This document shows positions 21,189-31,800 of a stretch of DNA of 64,000 nucleotides, piece by piece. Numbering within the stretch: position 1 is the stretch's first letter; each line of letters opens with the position of its first letter. Both the position numbers and the translations under genes were made by a program. The DNA is taken from contig JAAVLL010000001.1 of the NCBI GenBank assembly GCA_012103035.1, positions 1,958,501 to 2,022,500 on the forward strand, written 5' to 3'. A model generated the notes under the pieces. That model was not told the origin of the DNA. It did not search any database and worked only from the letters and a program-made list of their open reading frames with translations. This DNA is from Brucella oryzae. Its GTDB lineage: Bacteria; Pseudomonadota; Alphaproteobacteria; Rhizobiales; Rhizobiaceae.

Positions 21189-22466
21189 ATGAGAGTTCTT
21201 TTAATCGGTTCTGGCGGTCGTGAACATGCTCTGGCCTGGAAACTGTCCGCTTCTCCGTCACTGACAAGACTCTATTGCGCTCCCGGCAATCCAGGCATTG
21301 CAACGGTCGCGGAACTCGTCGACATCGGTGTCGATGACCATCAGGCGCTGATCGCCTTCGCCAAGGACAAGCAGATCGATCTCGTCGTCGTTGGACCGGA
21401 AGCGCCACTTGTAACTGGCCTTTCCGACGAAATGCGCGCAGAGGGTATCCGTGTGTTCGGTCCTCCAAGGCTGCAGCGCAGCTTGAAGGATCTAAGGGTT
21501 TTACCAAGGATCTCTGCGCGCGCTTCGATATTCCGACGGGCGCTTATGGCCGTTTCAACAATGCGCCGAAGGCCAAGGCTTATATCCGACAGCAGGGTGC
21601 GCCCATCGTCGTCAAGGCCGACGGGCTTGCCGCAGGCAAGGGCGTGGTTGTTGCGATGACGCTCGATGAAGCGCTCGACGCCGTAGACGCCTGTTTCGAG
21701 GGCGCATTCGGTTCTGCGGGGCCGAAGTGGTGGTCGAAGAATTTCTGGATGGCGAAGAAGCAAGCTTCTTCTGCATCTGCGATGGCAAGACCGCCTTGCC
21801 GCTCGGCTCGGCGCAAGATCACAAGCGTGTCGGCGACGGCGACACCGGCCCCAATACAGGCGGCATGGGCGCCTATGCCCCGGCCCCGGTGATGACGCCG
21901 GAAATCGTCGAACGCACCATGCGCGAACTGATCGAACCGACCATGCGCGGCATGGCTGAAATCGGCGCGCCGTTCTCCGGTATCCTGTTTCTCGGCCTGA
22001 TGATCGGCAAGGACGGCCCGAAGCTCATCGAATACAATACCCGTTTCGGTGATCCGGAATGCCAGGTGCTGATGATGCGCCTCAACAGCGACCTGCTCGC
22101 GCTCATCAATGCCGCCGTGGACGGCAAGCTCGATGAAGTCTCGCTCGATTGGAAAGACCAGCCCGCGCTGACGGTGGTGATGGCTGCGGAAGGCTATCCG
22201 TCCAATGTGAAGAAGGGCAGCGTCATCCGCGATCTCGACAAGCTCGAAGGCATCGATGGCGTCAAGGTTTTCCATGCTGGAACGGCGGAGAAGAACGGCA
22301 GCATCGTTGCCAGCGGAGGCCGCGTGCTCAACATCACCGCCATTGCCGAAACGGTCGCCGAAGCTCAGGCGCGAGCCTATGAAGCTGTAAAGTTCATCGA
22401 CTGGTCGGAAGGTTTTACCGCTCCGATATCGGCTGGCGCGCCGTGGAGCGTGAGAAGCAATCCTGA
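21189..22466 (+). CDS. purD: Phosphoribosylamine-glycine ligase (frame interrupted)
   Basis: GAR synthetase of purine synthesis: ATP-dependent joining of glycine to phosphoribosylamine. Conserved blocks: [71 protein letters not shown], and [14 protein letters not shown]. About 426 residues after repair. Three frame changes: near 21462 (restored [13 protein letters not shown]), near 21720 (one G missing, restored GAEVVVEEF) and near 22415 (one T missing, restored [13 protein letters not shown]). Stop TGA 22464-22466, followed by a terminator hairpin. Confidence 0.93.
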
Positions 22467-22516
22467 TCTCGCCAGTTGGCTTGACTGCCACGACATAAAT
22501 TCTTCTCATTCTGCGA

Positions 22517-22542
22517 ACCCTTCGTCATTGCGACGAAGGGTT
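22517..22542 (+). terminator. purD terminator hairpin
   Basis: AACCCTTCGTC and GACGAAGGGTT form an 11-bp stem with a short ATTGC-type loop, 50 bases past the purD stop, with GTTGTTCT following. Confidence 0.65.
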
Positions 22543-22694
22543 GTTCTGGATGGCCGCGCGACATCTCATCATGATGACGTGCATCGAAAACATTGACGTT
22601 TACGTAATAAGCCGATAGCTCTTATATCGGATAGCCATTTGGCGCCTGCCGGAATGCGAACAGCGCCGATGCAGGATGGCTTCTGAGGAGAGGC

Positions 22695-22798
22695 CAGAGC
22701 ATTTTGCAACTAAATGAAACATTTGGTGTCGCATAAATGCGCAGAAAATAAATGGTTAGAGCGGTTCCCATTTCGATGGAATGGTCAGAACCGCTCTA
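22695..22798. repeat. Composite Rhizobiales-type palindromic element
   Basis: Left part AGAGCATTTTGC ... AAATGCGC, right part a palindrome with arms TAGAGCGGTTC and GAACCGCTCTA around CATTTCGATGGAATGG. The right arm ends 23 bases before the next start codon, so it could lie in that gene's leader. Confidence 0.6.
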
Positions 22799-22820
22799 TC
22801 GGACCATATTTGGAGGAAAG

Positions 22821-24595
22821 ATGTATCGCGCGCCGGTTTCTGAAATTTCCCATACACTGATGAAAGTTGCGGGGCTGGAGAAAGCCCTCGACGACAACCG
22901 CTTTCCCGAATTTTCCGCCGATCTTGCCGCTGCCATTCTGGAAGAAGCCGGCAAGTTTGCCTCCGAGCGCGTCGAGCCTTTGCGTATCACCGGCGACAAG
23001 CATGGTGCCACCGTCAGGACGGTGTCGTCACCACGGCACCGGGCTGGAAAGAGCTTTACCGCGACTGGATCGAAGGCGGCTGGAACTCGCTGACCGGCAC
23101 GCCGGAATATGGCGGACAGGGCCTGCCCACGATGATGTCGGTTGCAGTAAGCGAAATGTGGAACTCCGGTACGCTTGCCTTCGCCATCGCGCCGACGCTG
23201 ACCATGGGCGCCGTCGAAGCGGTCGAGAAGCACGCCTCCAAGGAATTGAAGGACATCTATCTCGAAAAGCTCATCAGCGGCGAATGGATGGGGACGATGA
23301 ACCTAACCGAACCGCAGGCCGGTTCAGACCTCGGCGCACTTCGCACCCGTGCGGAACGCACCGATGACGGCAGCTACCGCATCTTCGGCCAGAAGATTTT
23401 CATCACCTATGGCGAGCATGACCTGACCGACAATATCGTGCATCTGGTACTGGCGCGCCTGCCGGATGCCCCGACCGGCACGAAAGGCATTTCGCTTTTC
23501 CTCGTACCGAAGTTCCTTGTCAATGATGATGGCTCGCTTGGCCGCAGGAACGATCTGTTCTGCTCCGGCCTCGAACACAAGATGGGCATTCATGCCTCCC
23601 CACCTGCACCATGATTTATGGCGATGGTTTCGTGAAGGGTGAGGAACAGGGCGCTGTCGGCTACCTGATCGGCGAGGAAAATCGCGGACTGGCCTGCATG
23701 TTCACCATGATGAACAATGCTCGTCTTCTTGTCGGCATTCAGGGTGTCGGCGTGGCCGAAGCCGCCTATCAGCAGGCTCTTGCCTATGCGAAGGAACGCA
23801 AGCAGGGCCGCGCCGTCGGTGCAGATCCGAAGCAGGGTATGAGCCCGATCATCGAACATCCAGACGTGCAGCGCATGCTGTTGACCATGAAGGCGCTGAC
23901 GCAGATTGCCCGTTCGATCACCTATTCCTGCGCTCATGCCATTGATATGAGCCACGCGACGGATGACGCAGACCGGCAGTTCTGGTCGGATCGCGCCGGC
24001 TTGCTGACACCGCTTGCCAAAGCTTCGCGACCGATGCAGGCGTGGACGTTGCTTCGCTCGGCATCCAGATTCACGGCGGCATGGGCTTTATCGAGGAAAC
24101 CGGCGCCGCCCAATTGCTGCGTGATGCCCGGATTACCCCGATCTACGAAGGCACCAACGGCATTCAGGCCATCGACCTCGTGGCGCGCAAGCTGCCGCTT
24201 GGGCATGGTGAGCATATCAAGGGCTTCCTTGCAGAATTGCAGGACGACGCCGACAAGGCCGCCGCATCCAATCGTCCGGAACTCGGCGAAACTGGCGCTC
24301 GCCTTTCCAAGGCCATCAATGAGGCCCGCGAAGCGACCGACTGGTTGCAGAAAGCGATTGCAGAAGGGCAGCTTGAAGCAGCGCTTGCCGGGGCCACGCC
24401 TTATCAGCGGCTTTTGTCGCTCGTTTCCGGCGGTGCCTATCTTGCGCGTGCAGCACTTGTAGACGACGATAGCGGCCGCGCAGTGCTGAGCCGCTTCTTC
24501 GCGGAAAACATGCTCGCCGAAGTATCCTCTCTGAAGGACACCGTCATCACCGGCGCCGCCAGCCTGCCGCCGCCAAATCTGCGCTGGAGGCGTGA
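22821..24595 (+). CDS. Acyl-CoA dehydrogenase with C-terminal extension (several frame interruptions)
   Basis: Flavoprotein of about 593 residues, first oxidative step of beta-oxidation. Start MYRAPVSEISHTLMKVAG after a strong GGAGG. The middle domain has the FAD-binding MNLTEPQAGSDLGALRTRAE and IFGQKIFITYGEHDL. The C-terminal helical domain has the GIQIHGGMGFIEETGAAQLLRD motif and the catalytic-type Glu in ITPIYEGTNGIQA. A further ~130 residues follow, as in the long ACAD subfamily. Frame changes near 23015, 23100, 23600, 24035 and 24578 (one A missing before the stop). It sits two bases ahead of an enoyl-CoA hydratase, which together suggest fatty-acid or acyl-CoA breakdown. Confidence 0.88.
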
Positions 24596-24597
24596 GC

Positions 24598-25361
24598 ATG
24601 AGCGAACATATCCTGATCGAACGCAAAGGCGCGATCCAGATCATCCGCTTCAACCGTGCGGACAAGAAAAACGCCATCACCCGCGCTATGTATGCCACCT
24701 TGGCAAAGGCGCTCAAGGACGGCGATGCCGACGACGCCGTGCGTGTGCATGTGTTTCTTGGGAGTCCGGGTGCCTTTTCCTCCGGCAACGACATGCAGGA
24801 TTTCATGGTCGCGGCATCGGGCGGCGATCTCGGCAACGACATTCTGGATTTTCTGGGTGCTCTTTCCAGCGCAAAGAAGCCGATCATTTCCGGTGTCGAT
24901 GGCCTTGCCATCGGCATCGGCACGACCATCCACCTGCATTGCGACCTGACATTTGCGACGTCGCGCGCTCTGTTCCGCACACCGTTCGTCGATCTTGGCC
25001 TCGTGCCGGAAGCAGCTTCCAGCCTGCTGGCGCCGCCACTGATGGGACACCAGAAGGCATTCGCCCTTTTGGCGCTCGGTCATGGATTTACTGCGGAAGC
25101 CGCACAGGAGGCCGGTATCGTCTATCAGATCGTTGCCGAGGATACGCTGGAAACAGTAGTGATGAAGGCTGCCGAAGAAGTCGCTGCCAAGCCACCACAG
25201 GCCATGCAGATCGCCCGCGCCCTGATGCGCCTGCCAGCTGAAAAGTTTCCGAACGTATTGCACGTGAGGCCAAACATTTTGCTGAACGGCTTACCTCGGA
25301 TGAAGCCCGGGAGGCCGTCATGGCATTTCTCAGCCGAAAAATAAGCCCGGATGCGTTCTGA
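24598..25361 (+). CDS. Enoyl-CoA hydratase/isomerase family protein (frame interrupted near the 3' end)
   Basis: Crotonase fold of about 254 residues. Core blocks: IIRFNRADKKNAITRAMYATL, the oxyanion-hole SGNDMQDFM, and the second GLAIGIGTTIHLHCDL. The usual catalytic Glu position is occupied in LVPEAASSLLAPPLMG. One G is missing near 25248; the restored end is EKVSERIAREAKHFAERL and stop TGA 25359-25361. ATG 24598 follows the dehydrogenase stop by two bases, so the pair is an operon for acyl-CoA beta-oxidation. Confidence 0.88.
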
Positions 25362-25401
25362 AAACAAGACATCCGGGGGCTTTTGGAGGTCAGCCATTTT
25401 G

Positions 25402-25430
25402 AAGGGGTCGCCTTTATCGGGCGACCCCTT
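25402..25430. terminator. Bidirectional terminator between enoyl-CoA hydratase and DUF6101 genes
   Basis: AAGGGGTCGCC and GGCGACCCCTT form a perfect 11-bp stem with a TTTATCG loop. Convergent genes end on both sides, and A/T-rich flanks lie on both strands. Confidence 0.75.
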
Positions 25431-25434
25431 TCGA

Positions 25435-25999
25435 TCAATTTCGAGCAATGATTTCCTTGCCGGAGATTACCAGGCGGACGCCGAGCGTACCGGTCTTGCG
25501 GCGAGCGAGAAAACGCGGACGGCGACGGCGTGGCTCCTGCCCCTGACGACGAGCCTGCGGCTGGCCGGTGCGGACTGCGCCTGTGCTTTCGTAAAGCGGA
25601 CGGGCGATGCCGTCTTCCTCGACCAGCATCATCGGCAGATTGAAGCTTGCGGCCCAGGCGCGCCAGTCGGCGGCAACGTCGGTCAGATCATGCGCAACAA
25701 GCGGGGAACGGAAAGCTGCGGGTCTTCATGCATCAGCTCAGCGTCACCGTGATTTCTCCGAACTCATCTTCCACTGCACGGGCGGCAACGCCGACAAATG
25801 CGTTGGCTGGGAGAGCGATCGACATCGGCAGGCCACTTGAAGGCAGAACCTGCCGGATCACCGCGCCGCGCTCGTTGATGGTGAAGGTAACGTCGCTGCT
25901 CCCGTCATGGGTCGCATAGCTCACAACCTGCGGAAAGTGAAACGGATCGAGCCGCAATTCCCGTCCTGCCCAGTCGGGCTTCAGTCCCTCGCTCATCAT
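25435..25999 (-). CDS. DUF6101-type conserved protein of Hyphomicrobiales (frame interrupted)
   Basis: About 188 residues. N-terminal part: MMSEGLKPDWAGRELRLDPF, then FTINERGAVIRQVLPSSGLP and NAFVGVAARAVEDEFGEITV. The C-terminal part has HDLTDVAADWRAWAASFNLP and a very basic Arg-rich tail (RRQGQEPRRRRPRFLARR). Two single-base losses close together (near 25745 and 25705) separate the halves. No function is known; the Arg-rich tail may bind nucleic acid (inference). Confidence 0.75.
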
Positions 26000-26221
26000 T
26001 TTCGACGCCTCTGTCTCTCTGTCTTTTTATTTTGGGAGCCGGTTATTCCGACTTCCCTTTGTCGAGCTTTTGCTCTTCGTTGAGATGGAGAATAGGCGCG
26101 GTTTATTACCGACGGGCTTAATGAGTTGGGTTAACTTTTTCCTGCCTTTTCCTTTGGTTAGCAGATTGCAACCGGGTGTAAGAATTCGGAAATTCTTCTG
26201 AAGAAGCGTTTACTAAAACAA

Positions 26222-26243
26222 ACGGGCGGTTAATACCGCCCGC
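26222..26243 (-). terminator. Terminator hairpin of the FAD-linked dehydrogenase gene
   Basis: CGGGCGGT and ACCGCCCG arms around TAAT, with a T-rich run on the minus strand, 26 bases past the stop codon at 26269. Confidence 0.7.
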
Positions 26244-26268
26244 CTTACACGATTAAATAGTGATACTT

Positions 26269-27680
26269 TTACAGAACCTTGCCGGGGTTCATGATGCCTG
26301 CCGGATCGAAGGCCGACTTGATGCGGCGCATCAGGTCGAGCGCGATATCCTGCTTGAAGAAGGCCAGTTCTTCCCGCTTGAGCTGACCAATGCCATGTTC
26401 AGCCGAAATCGAACCCGTATAGCTCGCGACGATCGTGTGGATACGATGGTTCAGTTCATGCCAGCGTGCAAGGAAGGCTTCCTTGTCGGCGCCGACCGGC
26501 TGCGAAACATTGTAATGCAGATTGCCATCGCCGATATGGCCGAAGCAGACGATGCGTGCGCCGGGGATCATTTCCAGCGTCGCGGCATTGGCTTCGTGGA
26601 TGAAGGCGGGGATGGAAGCGACGGGCACTGAGATGTCATGCTTGATCGAACCGCCTTCCGGCTTCTGCGCCCAGGACATTTCCTCGCGCATCTTCCAGAA
26701 AGACTGTGCCTGCGCCACGCTTTCACCAATGGCCGCATCTTGAATAATGTCGCTCTCAAAGGCTTCAGTCAGGATCGTTTCCAGCGTCGTGCGCGCATCC
26801 TCTTCCGAGCGGGTAGAGGAAATATCGATTAACACATACCAATCATGCGGGCTTTCGAGCGGATCGCGCACGCCATCGACATGGCGCACGGTAAATTCCA
26901 CGCCGACGCGCGGCATCAATTCAAAGCCGGTCAGCGATGGGCCTGCATGTTCCGTTGCAAGCTGGAACAGACGCAGCACGTCTTCTGGATTGCGCAGGCC
27001 CGCATAGGCCACTCCCTTGCCTTTCGGCTGCGGGAAGATTTTCAGCACCGCAGCCGTGATGACACCAAGCGTGCCTTCCGAGCCGACAAAAGGTCTTTCA
27101 GGTCGTAACCCGTATTGTCCTTCTTCACATAGCGAAGATCGTTGAGAATCTCGCCGGTCGGCAGCACGACCTCAAGGCCAAGGCAAAGCTCGCGCATATT
27201 ACCATAGGCAAGCACTGCCGTGCCGCCAGCATTGGAGCCAAGGTTGCCGCCAATCTGGCATGAACCTTCGGCACCCAGCGACAGAGGAAACAGACGACCG
27301 GCTTTTTCAGCTGCTTCCTGGAGGTTCTTCAGGATGACGCCCGCTTCGAGCGTTACCAGATTGCCGACCGTATCGAGATTGCGGATGCGGTTCATACGGC
27401 CAAGCGACAGAATGATGGCCGTACCGCTTTCATCGGGCTGCTGGCCGCCGACGAGGCCCGTATTACCACCCTGCGGCACCACCGGCGTTTTCGTCTCGCT
27501 GGCAAGCTTCATGATGGCCGCGACTTCTTCCGTCGAACCCGGGCGAAGGACGAGAGGTGTGCGACCGTGATAGAGATCGCGCTGCTCGATGAGATAAGCG
27601 GCGATATCTTCCGGCGCGGTGAGCGCATTCTTTTCGCCCACGATGGCAGAGAAACGTTCGATCAGAGCGGTATCCAGCAT
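26269..27680 (-). CDS. FAD-linked 2-hydroxyacid dehydrogenase (GlcD/D-2-hydroxyglutarate dehydrogenase-like), frame interrupted
   Basis: About 470 residues. PCMH-type FAD domain: VVPQGGNTGLVGGQQPD, LSLGRMNRIRNLDT, GAEGSCQIGGNLGSNAGG. The C-terminal domain has CFGHIGDGNLHYNV and SAEHGIGQLKRE, typical of D-lactate, glycolate and D-2-hydroxyglutarate dehydrogenases. One T is missing near 27095; restored KDLFVGSEGTLGVITAAVLK. Start ATG 27680 lies 28 bases after the Sua5-type gene stop. Substrate is not decidable from sequence. Confidence 0.87.
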
Positions 27681-27708
27681 AGTCTGTCTCTTGAATTCAA
27701 AGGGAGGA

Positions 27709-28675
27709 TCAGCGCGGGCCGCCGCGCGTTTCAAACGGTCGTTGATGGCCTCCCGAGACCTTCAAAGGGATGGGTTCGACGGCAATCGTTGCAGCGCCCG
27801 TTGCATCAAGCCTGCGCATGAAGTCGAACAGATTGGCCGCCGCTTCGCGGAGATCGCCTGTCTCGCTGAGGTTCAGAACTACCGCCGCCCGGTCGCTCCT
27901 GCAACCCGGTGCGGGCCGAAGGAGAGAAGCGCCTCGCCCGGCTTCACATCGCGCACGGCAAGCCGCATGGCCGCATCAGGCGCATAATGCGACGCCATCA
28001 TGCCCGGCGCCTGAATTGCCGACATGTGGTCGGCTCGCACGAGCTTTCGCCGATGACTGCCTCGATTTCTTCCGCAGCCAGCCCGCCCGGACGCAGCAGA
28101 TGCACTTTATTGCCGTCAACCTTGACGATGGTGGATTCAACCCCAACACCGCACGGACCGGCATCGAGGATCAGATCAAGCTTGCTGCCCAGATCGCCCG
28201 CTACTGCTGCGGCGCTCGTCGGGCTGATGCGGCCCGACGTATTGGCGCTCGGTGCGGCGACGGGGCTATCCAGCGCAGTGATGACATCGCGCACGCGGCC
28301 AAGCGGCATACGGACGGCAAGGGTCGAAAGCCCTGCGGACACAAGAGGATGAATGGGACGCTCGGCATCTTGATGCGCCTTCAGCGGCAGCACTATGGTC
28401 AGCGGGCCGGGCCAGAACAGTTCGACAAGCTTGCGCGAAAGGTCGTCGAAAGTGACATAGCGCTCAGCCATGGGAATGCCGCTCACATGCGCAATCAGCG
28501 GGTTAAACTGAGGACGCCCCTTGGCTGCGAAGATACCGGCCACGCCCTCGCCGTTCGAAGCGTCGGCGGCAAGGCCATAGACCGTTTCGGTCGGAATGGC
28601 GACGAGACCGCCACGCCGCAGCACTTCCACCGCGCGCAGGACTGCCTCATCATCGAAGTTGACTATATCGGACAC
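27709..28675 (-). CDS. L-threonylcarbamoyladenylate synthase, Sua5/YwlC type (several frame interruptions)
   Basis: Makes threonylcarbamoyl-AMP for the t6A37 tRNA modification. The YrdC domain is clear: RRGGLVAIPTETVYGLAADA, AAKGRPQFNPLIAHV, FWPGPLTIVLP, AVRMP, APSANTSGRISPT and GVESTIVKVD. A C-terminal Sua5 domain follows in a shifted frame (GMMASHYAPDAAMRLAV ... LNLSETGDLREAAANLFDFM). At least four single-base losses between 28060 and 27720. GTG 28675 is chosen because GGAG lies five bases upstream. Length about 324 residues, as for Sua5-type enzymes. Confidence 0.88.
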
Positions 28676-28873
28676 TGGTTCTCCGCCGCACGGGCGTCCC
28701 AAGGTTAAGCCCGTTCTGCCTACACAAGCTCAAGCCCCGGTGCAAGCGATGTGCAAGCAAGCTCGAACCCTATCCCGACACAATCACGGCAAGACGATCA
28801 TGATTGCGCATGAAAATTGCGTTTTGTTAGGTTTTTCAGGGCATGATGATATTATTCATGCATGAGGTGAATA

Positions 28874-29282
28874 ATGTTATCGCGATTTATCGCTATTTCG
28901 CTGACGGCTATCGGATTGCCCGCAATTGCTTCCGCAAACGGGGGCGAGCGAACGCCATCGGCCTATTATCAGGTCGGCTCCATAGATTATATCGGCTATG
29001 ACGAGATCGGCGCCGACGGACTGCCGGTCTGCGGCCCCTGTGCTGAAAAGCAGGCCGCCGCGACGAAGGCGCAGAAGGAAATCGAAGCCCGCCGCAAGCG
29101 CGCCCGCGCCTATATGGCGCGCATGCAGGGCCAGCCAGTCCCCGACGACCTGCTTGAGCCCGCCGCTGCGCCAGCGGAGGATTTTGACCCTGCCGCCGGT
29201 GCGGGTCGTTGGCGATGCCTGGGCCGTGGCATCGGACGAAACCGACCTCGGTTCTCTCGACCTCAGACCCAGCTTGAAATAA
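28874..29282 (+). CDS. Secreted conserved protein of unknown function (frame interrupted)
   Basis: About 136 residues. Signal peptide MLSRFIAISLTAIGLPAIASA, then YYQVGSIDYIGYDEIGADG, a CGPC motif, and a basic Ala/Arg-rich helix (KEIEARRKRARAYMARM). One base (C) is missing near 29190; the restored C-terminus is LPPVRVVGDAWAVASDETDL. The CxxC could be redox-active or bind metal, but there is no thioredoxin fold. I do not recognise the family. Confidence 0.65.
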
Positions 29283-29302
29283 AATAGCGCCTCCGTCGCG
29301 GG

Positions 29303-29443
29303 CCCTCATCCTGAGGAGGCCCGCAGGACCGTCTCGAAGGATCGAGAAGCCAAAATAGCAGAGTGCGACAGCGCAGTGCGTTTCCTCAGCCCTTCGAGAC
29401 GCCTCCCTTCGACAAGCTCAGGGAAGCTCCTCAGGATGAGGGA
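29303..29443. repeat. Two dispersed palindromic elements (CTCATCCTGAGG family)
   Basis: The first (29303-29352) has CCCTCATCCTGAGGAGGCC and GTCTCGAAGGAT. The second (29385-29443) has CCCTTCGAGACG, CCCTTCGACAAGCTCAGGG and CTCCTCAGGATGAGGG. They lie between the convergent secreted-protein gene and glyS; the outer arms CCCTCATCCTGAG and CTCAGGATGAGGG are complementary to each other over the whole 140 bases. Confidence 0.7.
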
Positions 29444-29468
29444 AACAGGAGACGCACTCGACTGATTA

Positions 29469-31800
29469 TCAGCCCGCGATTTTCGAGAAATCCGCCACCT
29501 TGCCGGTGGCTGTACGGATCAGGTCGAGCAGAGCCAGACGATTGGCGCGGACATTCTCGTCCTCGTCATTGACCAGCACCTTTTCGAAGAACGTATCGAC
29601 GGGACCGCGCAGCTTGGCAAGCGCCGTCATCGCACCGTTGAAATCTTCGCGGGCGATCGCTTCCTCGGCATCCTTCGAAGCCAGAGTGACGGCTTCAAAC
29701 AGCGCCTTTTCTTCCGCTTCACGGAGAAGGGAAGCGTCTACGCTGTCAGCAACCCTGGTGCCCTTCTTTCTTCGGCGGCGAGAATATTGGCAGCGCGCTT
29801 GGTGCCTGCCAGAAGGTTCTTGCCGTCTTCCTCGTTGATGAAGACGATCAGCGCTTCCAGACGGCGGGCGACCAGCAGCAGATTGTCGGCCTCCGGCGTC
29901 AATACGGCATCAATGGCGTCGTAGCGTGCACCTTCGTCTTTCAGATGCACCTTGAAGCGGTCATGAAGGAAGGACAAAAGATCAGCCAGCAGCGGCTCGG
30001 ACGATGCTTCCGCCTCGGCGCGAGCCTGCTTTTCATAGCTGGCCAATGCGTTGTCGACATCCTGTTCGCCGTCGATATCACCGGAGTTTTCTGCAGCAAG
30101 CTTGGCTTCAAATTCGCGTAGCTTGCGCTGGACCTGACCTTCTTTCAGCGCGGCAAAGGCCGACCGGAAGAGCGGAAGCAGCGGGAATTTCCACTCCTGC
30201 GACAGCAGGAGACGGATCACGCCCAATGCTGCACGGCGCAGCGCATAAGGGTCCTTCGACCCCGTAGGCTTTTCGTCAATTGCCCAGAAGCCGACCAGCG
30301 TATCGAGCTTGTCAGCAAGCGCGACGGCAACCGAAACCGGGTTCTTCGGCACGACATCGGACGGGCCTTGCGGCTTGTAGTGTTCTTCGATTGCAGCGGC
30401 GACGGCTTCGTCTTCGCCTTGAAGCAACGCATATTTGCGGCCCATTGCGCCCTGAAGCTCGGGGAACTCTCCGACAACTTCGGTCTGGAGATCGGCTTTG
30501 GCGAGAACGGCTGCGCGGGTGGCAAGCTTCGGATCGGCGCCGACCAACCGTGCGATCTGTGCAGCCAGTTCGCGAATGCGTTCAACACGAGCGCCTTGCG
30601 TGCCAAGCTTGGCATGGAAGGTCACATTCAGTGCATCCAGACGCGCCATGCGCTGATCGAGCGGCTTTTCAGGTCAAGACCGAACTTTTCCGCCGAGGCG
30701 GCAAGCTTGTCGAGGTCGGGCAGGTCATGCTGATCGGTGTGCCAGAAATAGAGCGCATCCGACAGACGTGCGCGCACCACCTTGCCGTTACCGTAAGCGA
30801 TTTCCGTGCCGCCATCGCGAGCCGCAACATTGGAGACAAGGATGAACTTGTTGGAAAGCGCTTGTATCTCCTCATGCTGAGGAGTTGGCGAAGCCAGCCT
30901 CGAAGCATCGCCTTGCTTGCGGGTGACAAAACACTTCTGGTTGGCGCGGATGGTGAGACGAATGACTTCCGGCGGAATGGCCAGAAACTCTTCCTCGAAC
31001 TCGCCCATCAGCACGACCGGCCATTCGACCAGACCGGATACTTCTTCCAGAAGCCCATCGTCTTCGACCAGTTCAAGGCCGGAAGCGAAGGCGAGATTAT
31101 GCGCGTCCTGCGAAATGATTTCCTTGCGGCGCTCTGCATCCAGAACCACGAAAGCCTTTTCAAGTTTTTCGACATAATCCTCGAAGCGGCGCACCTTGAT
31201 TGCCTGACCGTCGCTCAGGAAACGATGGCCATAAGTGACATTGCCCGACTTGATACCATCGATATCGAAGTCGATGACCACGGTTTCCTCGGTTTCGGGA
31301 CCGAAGGTGCAGAGGATCGACTGCAGCGGGCGCACCCAGCGTAATGCACCCGGCTTGGCCGAAGCCGCGCCCCAGCGCATGGATTTCGGCCACGGGAAAT
31401 TGCGGATCGTCTGAGGCACCAGTTCAGCGACAATTTCTTCCGCAGCACGGCCCGGCTTGGTCAGATGGGCAACATAGAAATCACCCTTCTTCGGATCAGA
31501 ATGCACATGCGCCTGCGTGACATCGGTGAGACCAGCCTTGCGCAGAAAACCCTGAATGGCCTGTTCGGGTGCAGTAACCGCCGGACCCTTGATGTCTTCA
31601 TGAACGTCCTTGGAGCGTACTGTCAGACCACGAATGTCGAGCGTCAGACGACGCGGCGTCCAATAGGCGGTTGCGGCTTCATAGGTCAGGCCAGCATCAA
31701 CCAGACCATCGGTGATCATCTTTTTCAGATCGCCTGCGGCCTTGCGCTGCATGCGGGCTGGAATTTCCTCGGAAAAGAGTTCGAGCAGTAGATCAGGCAT
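29469..31800 (-). CDS. glyS: Glycyl-tRNA synthetase beta subunit (frame interrupted; carries an in-frame repeat insertion)
   Basis: Beta chain of the alpha2-beta2 glycyl-tRNA synthetase; it binds the tRNA. Start [21 protein letters not shown], then [31 protein letters not shown] and the C-terminal anticodon-binding region. Frame changes near 30668 (one A missing, restored [18 protein letters not shown]) and near 29770 (one A missing, restored [15 protein letters not shown]). The end is FSKIAG, stop 29469-29471. At 30868-30909 a dispersed palindromic repeat is inserted in frame, adding about 14 residues ([14 protein letters not shown]). It overlaps the glyQ stop by one base. Confidence 0.93.
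30868..30909. repeat. Dispersed palindromic repeat inserted inside glyS
   Basis: CTCCTCATGCTGAGGAG followed by TTGGCGAAGCCAGCCTCGAAGCATCG. On the minus strand it closely matches the element at 20077-20118 (GCTTCGAGGC-GGCTTCGCC and CTCAGCATGAGG). It lies in the glyS coding frame without breaking it. Confidence 0.75.

Larger units (their letters stand above)
22467..22820. other. Intergenic region between purD and the acyl-CoA dehydrogenase gene
   Basis: 354 bases. It holds the purD terminator (22517-22542) and a composite palindromic repeat (22695-22798); the ribosome site GGAGGAAAG ends the region. No gene seen. Confidence 0.6.

Noticed and set aside
23934..24980. 348-codon minus-strand frame
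   Set aside because: Antisense of the acyl-CoA dehydrogenase and enoyl-CoA hydratase genes, which carry all the family motifs.
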